A DNA stretch of 64,000 nt from Palleronia sp. LCG004 (GTDB lineage: Bacteria; Pseudomonadota; Alphaproteobacteria; Rhodobacterales; Rhodobacteraceae). Each line of letters begins with the position of its first letter. The first letter of the stretch is position 1. A program made the translations under genes and the position numbers. Below the pieces are notes generated by a model. That model was not told the origin of the DNA. It saw nothing but the letters and a program-made list of their open reading frames with translations, and searched no databases. Below, piece by piece: positions 60,516 through 64,000 of this stretch. Location of the stretch: contig NZ_CP136759.1 in the NCBI RefSeq assembly GCF_032931615.1, forward strand, positions 992,001-1,056,000, written 5' to 3'.

Positions 60516-61169
60516 ATGGCGCATATCTTCGATCTCGGTCCGCAGCCGGTCGTGCCAATCGAGGGAATGGGGGAGTTTCCCGTCCGCAGGATCTTCTGCG
60601 TGGGGAGAAACTATGCCGCGCATGCCGCGGAGATGGGCAACGAGGTCGACAGGGAGGCTCCGTTCTACTTCACGAAGTCCGCCCATTCGATCGTCCTTTC
60701 TGGCGGAGATGTCGCCTATCCCGGGCGGACGCAGGATCTTCACCACGAAGTCGAACTTGTCGTTGCGCTGGGGCAGGACGCACAAGTCATCGCCTATGGG
60801 TGCGGGATCGACATGACGCGTCGTGATCTTCAGGCGCAGGCCAAGGAAAAGCGTCGGCCCTGGGATGTCGGGAAAGATTTCGATCAGTCAGCCGTGCTTG
60901 CCCCCATGAAGCCTGCGGAAGCTCTCGGTTCGATCGAGGATAAGCGGATCGTCCTGTCTGTGAACGACGAGCTGCGCCAGGAGGGCGTGGTGTCCGACAT
61001 GATCTGGTCGGTGCAGGAACTCGTCTCGGATCTCGGAACTCTTTACGCGCTCGAACCGGGGGACCTCATCATGACGGGGACGCCTGCCGGTGTCGGTGCC
61101 CTCCAACGCGGCGACCGGGTCACGGCGCAGATCGACGATCTGCCGCCGCTCGATATCCGGATCATATGA
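60516..61169 (+). CDS. fumarylacetoacetate hydrolase family protein
   Basis: The 217-residue protein starts at the ATG after AGGGAAA. It has the FAH family core: RRIFCVGRNYAAHAAEMG, PFYFTKSAHSIV, the metal ligands in HHEVELVVAL (Glu-x-Glu) and the closing GDLIMTGTPAGVGAL. Single-domain members act as acylpyruvate hydrolases or oxaloacetate decarboxylases; which applies cannot be told. The TRAP binding-protein gene follows after 13 bases and may share its transcript. Confidence 0.92.
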   Translation: MAHIFDLGPQPVVPIEGMGEFPVRRIFCVGRNYAAHAAEMGNEVDREAPFYFTKSAHSIVLSGGDVAYPGRTQDLHHEVELVVALGQDAQVIAYGCGIDMTRRDLQAQAKEKRRPWDVGKDFDQSAVLAPMKPAEALGSIEDKRIVLSVNDELRQEGVVSDMIWSVQELVSDLGTLYALEPGDLIMTGTPAGVGALQRGDRVTAQIDDLPPLDIRII

Positions 61170-61182
61170 ACTGAGGACCGCG

Positions 61183-62187
61183 ATGCTACGCTTGACCGCT
61201 CTGATCTGCTGTCTGGCCGGACCCGGTCTCGCGCAGGACGTGACGCTTCGTATGCATCAGTTCCAGACCGGCGACGCCAACGTTCCGCGCCACGTGCTTT
61301 CGGCCTGGGAAGATCGGGTCGAGACCGCGTCCGGCGGGCGGATCGAGATACAGCGGTTCGATGCCATGGCTCTCGGCGGTTCACCCGCAGATCTCTACGA
61401 TCAGGTTGTCGACGGTGTTGTCGACGTGGTCTGGACATTGCCGGGATACAGCGCCGGGCGCTTTCCGCGTGCCGAGGTCTTCGAACTGCCTTTCATCATG
61501 ACCGATCCCGTCGCGACGAGCCGGGCCTATTGGCGGCTCGGTGACGAGGTCCTGAACGAGACGGATTTCAAGGATGTCAAGGTTTTGGGCCTCTGGGTTC
61601 ACGGACCCGGAGTGCTGCATTCGCAGGTTTCGATACGGAATGTCGAGGATCTTAGAGGGGTTACCCTTCGTGCGCCCAGCCGGATCACCAATCGCCTCTT
61701 CTCGGATCTGGGGGCGACGACCGTCGGGATGCCGGTACCGGCAGTGCCAGAGGCGCTGTCGCGTCACGTGATCGAGGCGACGGCGTTGCCTTGGGAAGTC
61801 ACGGGATCGCTCAGGATCGCGGAACTCGTCGACACGCATACCGAGTTTGCAGAACCAATCTATACCGCGACTTATATTCTCGCCATGAATCGACAGAGTT
61901 GGGAGGCTTTGCCGGATGATCTAAAGGCGGTGATCGATGCGGAATCGGGGGAGGACTTTTCGGTCTTTGCCGCGCGGAATACGTTCGTTCATGATGCCCC
62001 GGCGCGCGCGATTGCCGAGGATCTCGGGAACGAGATCATAACACTCGACCTGACGGAAACCGACGAGTGGAGGCAGGCCAGTCAGCCGACGATAGATTCC
62101 TGGATCAAGGAAATGACCGATCGCGGGATCGACGGGTCCGAGATCCTGGATCGAGCAAGGACCCTGATCGCCGAAAGCGCCGAATAG
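61183..62187 (+). CDS. TRAP transporter substrate-binding protein (DctP family), orphan
   Basis: The 334-residue protein has a short signal peptide (LRLTALICCLAGPGLAQ) and the DctP pattern: LRMHQFQTGDANVPRHVL, FELPFIMTDPVATSRAYW and the carboxylate-binding region LRGVTLRAPSRITNRLFSD. It starts after GAGGACC. No DctQ or DctM membrane subunits follow, so its partner must lie elsewhere or it has a sensing role. Confidence 0.92.
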   Translation: MLRLTALICCLAGPGLAQDVTLRMHQFQTGDANVPRHVLSAWEDRVETASGGRIEIQRFDAMALGGSPADLYDQVVDGVVDVVWTLPGYSAGRFPRAEVFELPFIMTDPVATSRAYWRLGDEVLNETDFKDVKVLGLWVHGPGVLHSQVSIRNVEDLRGVTLRAPSRITNRLFSDLGATTVGMPVPAVPEALSRHVIEATALPWEVTGSLRIAELVDTHTEFAEPIYTATYILAMNRQSWEALPDDLKAVIDAESGEDFSVFAARNTFVHDAPARAIAEDLGNEIITLDLTETDEWRQASQPTIDSWIKEMTDRGIDGSEILDRARTLIAESAE

Positions 62188-62351
62188 GTCATAAGGCCGT
62201 TACACAGAGCATCTAGATCCGGGGATAGGCCGCGCACCAAAATGTGGGGCTTGTCAGGCGTCAAGCGCCAGATATAGTCGAGTGAGCGACGGGATGCGAA
62301 GGCGCTCCGACCGCTCGGAAGGGACCTATCACCCCGGGGACCACTAAGATC

Positions 62352-62936
62352 ATGGATGGCGATTTCAGGACGGCATTCGTCCGCGAACCGAACTCTCTGA
62401 GGCACCACCCCGCATTGGTGCTGAACGCGGATTACCGGCCGCTTAGCTACTATCCACTTTCGCTTTGGCCATGGCAGGAGGCCGTGAAGGCGGCATTTCT
62501 GGAACGGGTCACGATCGTTGCGGAATACGACGCCTACGTCAGGTCGCCCACTACCGAAATTCGGATACCGTCGGTGGTGGTGCTCAAGGATTACGTGAAA
62601 CCCCAGAAGCGCGTGGCATTCACGCGCTTCAATCTTTTCCTGAGGGACGAATTTCTCTGTCAATATTGCGGATCGACAGGTGATCTGACCTTCGATCACG
62701 TCGTGCCGAGGGCTCGCGGCGGGCGGACGAGCTGGGAAAACGTCGTTGCGGCCTGCTCGAGGTGCAATCTTTCGAAGGGATCGCGCACGCTGTCGCAGAC
62801 GGGGATGACGCTCAGGAAGCCGCCCCGCCAGCCGGGCGCGGAAGAACTCAAGAACATGGGGCGCAGGTTTCCGCCGAACCATCTTCACGAGACCTGGCGC
62901 GATTTTCTGTATTGGGACGCCGAACTCGAACCCTGA
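62352..62936 (+). CDS. HNH endonuclease family protein
   Basis: The 194-residue protein has a C-terminal HNH module: FLCQYCG, TFDHVVPRARGG, SWENVVAACSRCNLSKGSR, which bind zinc through four cysteines and place the catalytic His. The N-terminal half (PALVLNADYRPLSYYPLSLW) is the conserved part of a chromosomal HNH family common in alphaproteobacteria. Its function is not established. It is not next to a restriction or mobile gene here. Confidence 0.9.
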   Translation: MDGDFRTAFVREPNSLRHHPALVLNADYRPLSYYPLSLWPWQEAVKAAFLERVTIVAEYDAYVRSPTTEIRIPSVVVLKDYVKPQKRVAFTRFNLFLRDEFLCQYCGSTGDLTFDHVVPRARGGRTSWENVVAACSRCNLSKGSRTLSQTGMTLRKPPRQPGAEELKNMGRRFPPNHLHETWRDFLYWDAELEP

Positions 62937-63066
62937 ACGCTCGCGCGGCTGGTCCTTCGGGGCCACAGGCACGGGCTTCCCGTCGCCTGTAGTTTCCCTT
63001 GCCTTGACGACCCGCCATCTTGCGCCGATGTGCTTGTTCCAAGGCGAATATCGGGAAGGAGAACTC

Positions 63067-64000
63067 ATGGTCTCTCGCGTCATTCCGGTCGATACGTTCG
63101 ATCTCGTGATTTTCGGCGGCACCGGGGATCTTGCCCATCGCAAGATTCTGCCCGGGCTCTATCGCCGCTTCGTCGCGGGCCAGATGCCGGAAGATGCGCG
63201 CGTGATCGGGGCGGCGCGGGCCGAGCTGGACGATTCAAAGTACCGCGAAGAGGTTCGCGGCGCGCTCAGGGAATATGTCGATGCTCAACGGTTTAACGAA
63301 GATCATGTCGCGGCCTTCCTGTCGCAGTTGCATTACGTCCAGATCGACGCGCAGGGCGAGACGGGCTGGAAGGATCTCCATGCCCTGATGCGTGACGGGG
63401 TCGTCAAGGCGTTCTATTTCTCCGTTGCCCCGTCGCTTTTCGGGGATCTAGCGGAGCGGCTCCACAGCCATTCCATCGCCGACAGCGCCTCGCGGATCGT
63501 GGTCGAAAAGCCATTCGGCCGTGATCTGGCTTCGGCACGTGCGTTGAACCAGACGCTGGCGGAACATTTCGACGAAACGCAGATCTACAGGATCGATCAT
63601 TACCTCGGTAAGGAAACCGTTCAGAATCTCATGGCCGTGCGGTTCGGTAACGTTCTCTTCGAGCCGCTCTGGAACGCGCAGTACGTCGACCATATCCAGA
63701 TCACGGTTGCCGAGACCGTCGGCGTTGCAGGGCGGGGCAGCTACTACGACAAATCGGGGGCAATGCGCGACATGGTGCAGAACCACCTGATGCAGTTGCT
63801 TTGCCTCATCGCGATGGAGCCACCCTCACGCTTCGATCCGGATGCCGTGCGCGACGAAAAGCTCAAAGTGATCCGGGCGCTCGAACCGGTCGATCCGACC
63901 GATATCGTCCGCGGCCAGTACGAGGGGAAGGGCAAGTCCGATTCCTACCACGAGGATGTCGAGGACGACGAAAGCCGCACGGAATCCTTCATTGCGATGA
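63067..64000 (+). CDS. zwf: glucose-6-phosphate 1-dehydrogenase (5' part, runs off the window)
   Basis: The first 311 codons are present with no stop. The start follows AAGGAG. It shows the NADP-binding loop FGGTGDLAHRKILPGLY (residues 16-32), the substrate-binding VEKPFGRDLASA and the active-site RIDHYLGKETVQNLMAVRFG with its catalytic His. It makes 6-phosphogluconolactone, the entry to the Entner-Doudoroff and pentose phosphate routes. Length is cut only by the window edge. Confidence 0.97.
   Translation, partial: MVSRVIPVDTFDLVIFGGTGDLAHRKILPGLYRRFVAGQMPEDARVIGAARAELDDSKYREEVRGALREYVDAQRFNEDHVAAFLSQLHYVQIDAQGETGWKDLHALMRDGVVKAFYFSVAPSLFGDLAERLHSHSIADSASRIVVEKPFGRDLASARALNQTLAEHFDETQIYRIDHYLGKETVQNLMAVRFGNVLFEPLWNAQYVDHIQITVAETVGVAGRGSYYDKSGAMRDMVQNHLMQLLCLIAMEPPSRFDPDAVRDEKLKVIRALEPVDPTDIVRGQYEGKGKSDSYHEDVEDDESRTESFIAM

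Overview
The window is a contiguous, GC-rich piece of an alphaproteobacterial chromosome, most likely Rhodobacteraceae (Roseobacter group). The evidence is the conserved clusters argS/SPOR/nagZ/scpA/scpB and rpmF/plsX/fabH/ihfA/merR, the tandem-domain form of dCTP deaminase, dense ATGA-type start/stop overlaps, and the abundance of ABC, TRAP and TTT solute uptake genes. The species call is an inference from gene content; no rRNA is present.

Layout. 1-6.3 kb holds housekeeping genes: glyS, a cell-wall hydrolase, then folB-like/folP/glmM. 6.4-21.3 kb is one long operon: an AmiC-like sensor without a signal peptide, an AmiR-like ANTAR regulator, two complete peptide/amide-type ABC importers (two binding proteins, four permeases, two double-ATPase proteins), an acetamidase/formamidase and an M14 carboxypeptidase. 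Its leader contains two hexaloop hairpins with A1 and G4. The second shares bases with the 5' arm of an intrinsic terminator just before the first start codon, which is the layout expected for ANTAR antitermination. 21.3-26.5 kb carries a tctCBA transporter divergent from an HMG-CoA-lyase-like gene and a CaiB-type CoA-transferase. 26.6-28.8 kb is a four-gene set of small membrane or stress-type proteins (DUF3618, holin-like), led by a 22-codon membrane peptide.

29.0-37.9 kb is an integrated element of about 8.9 kb with much lower GC than its surroundings. It sits in the 3' end of a tRNA-Cys gene and is bounded by a 24-bp direct repeat (23 of 24 identical). A tyrosine integrase lies next to the tRNA, and paired decamers with the same 12-bp spacing lie near both ends (candidate integrase arm sites). 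Its cargo is a reverse transcriptase translationally coupled to a PD-(D/E)XK-type nuclease (a likely anti-phage DRT/UG system), about 725 bp of structured non-coding DNA upstream of it, a compact protein with family-A DNA polymerase motifs, a serine recombinase with a cluster of CGGACA repeats in its leader, and a small membrane protein of unknown role. This element is the most unusual part of the window.

38-64 kb returns to host chromosome. It holds two MFS transporters flanking a DUF924 gene, uvrA and xth (DNA repair), erpA and dgt, a GH13 alpha-glucosidase, a CPA1/RCK antiporter, the argS to scpB cluster, dcd, tRNA-Pro(GGG), the merR/ihfA/fabH/plsX/rpmF block, an FAH-family hydrolase, an orphan TRAP binding protein, an HNH endonuclease and the 5' part of zwf, which runs off the end.
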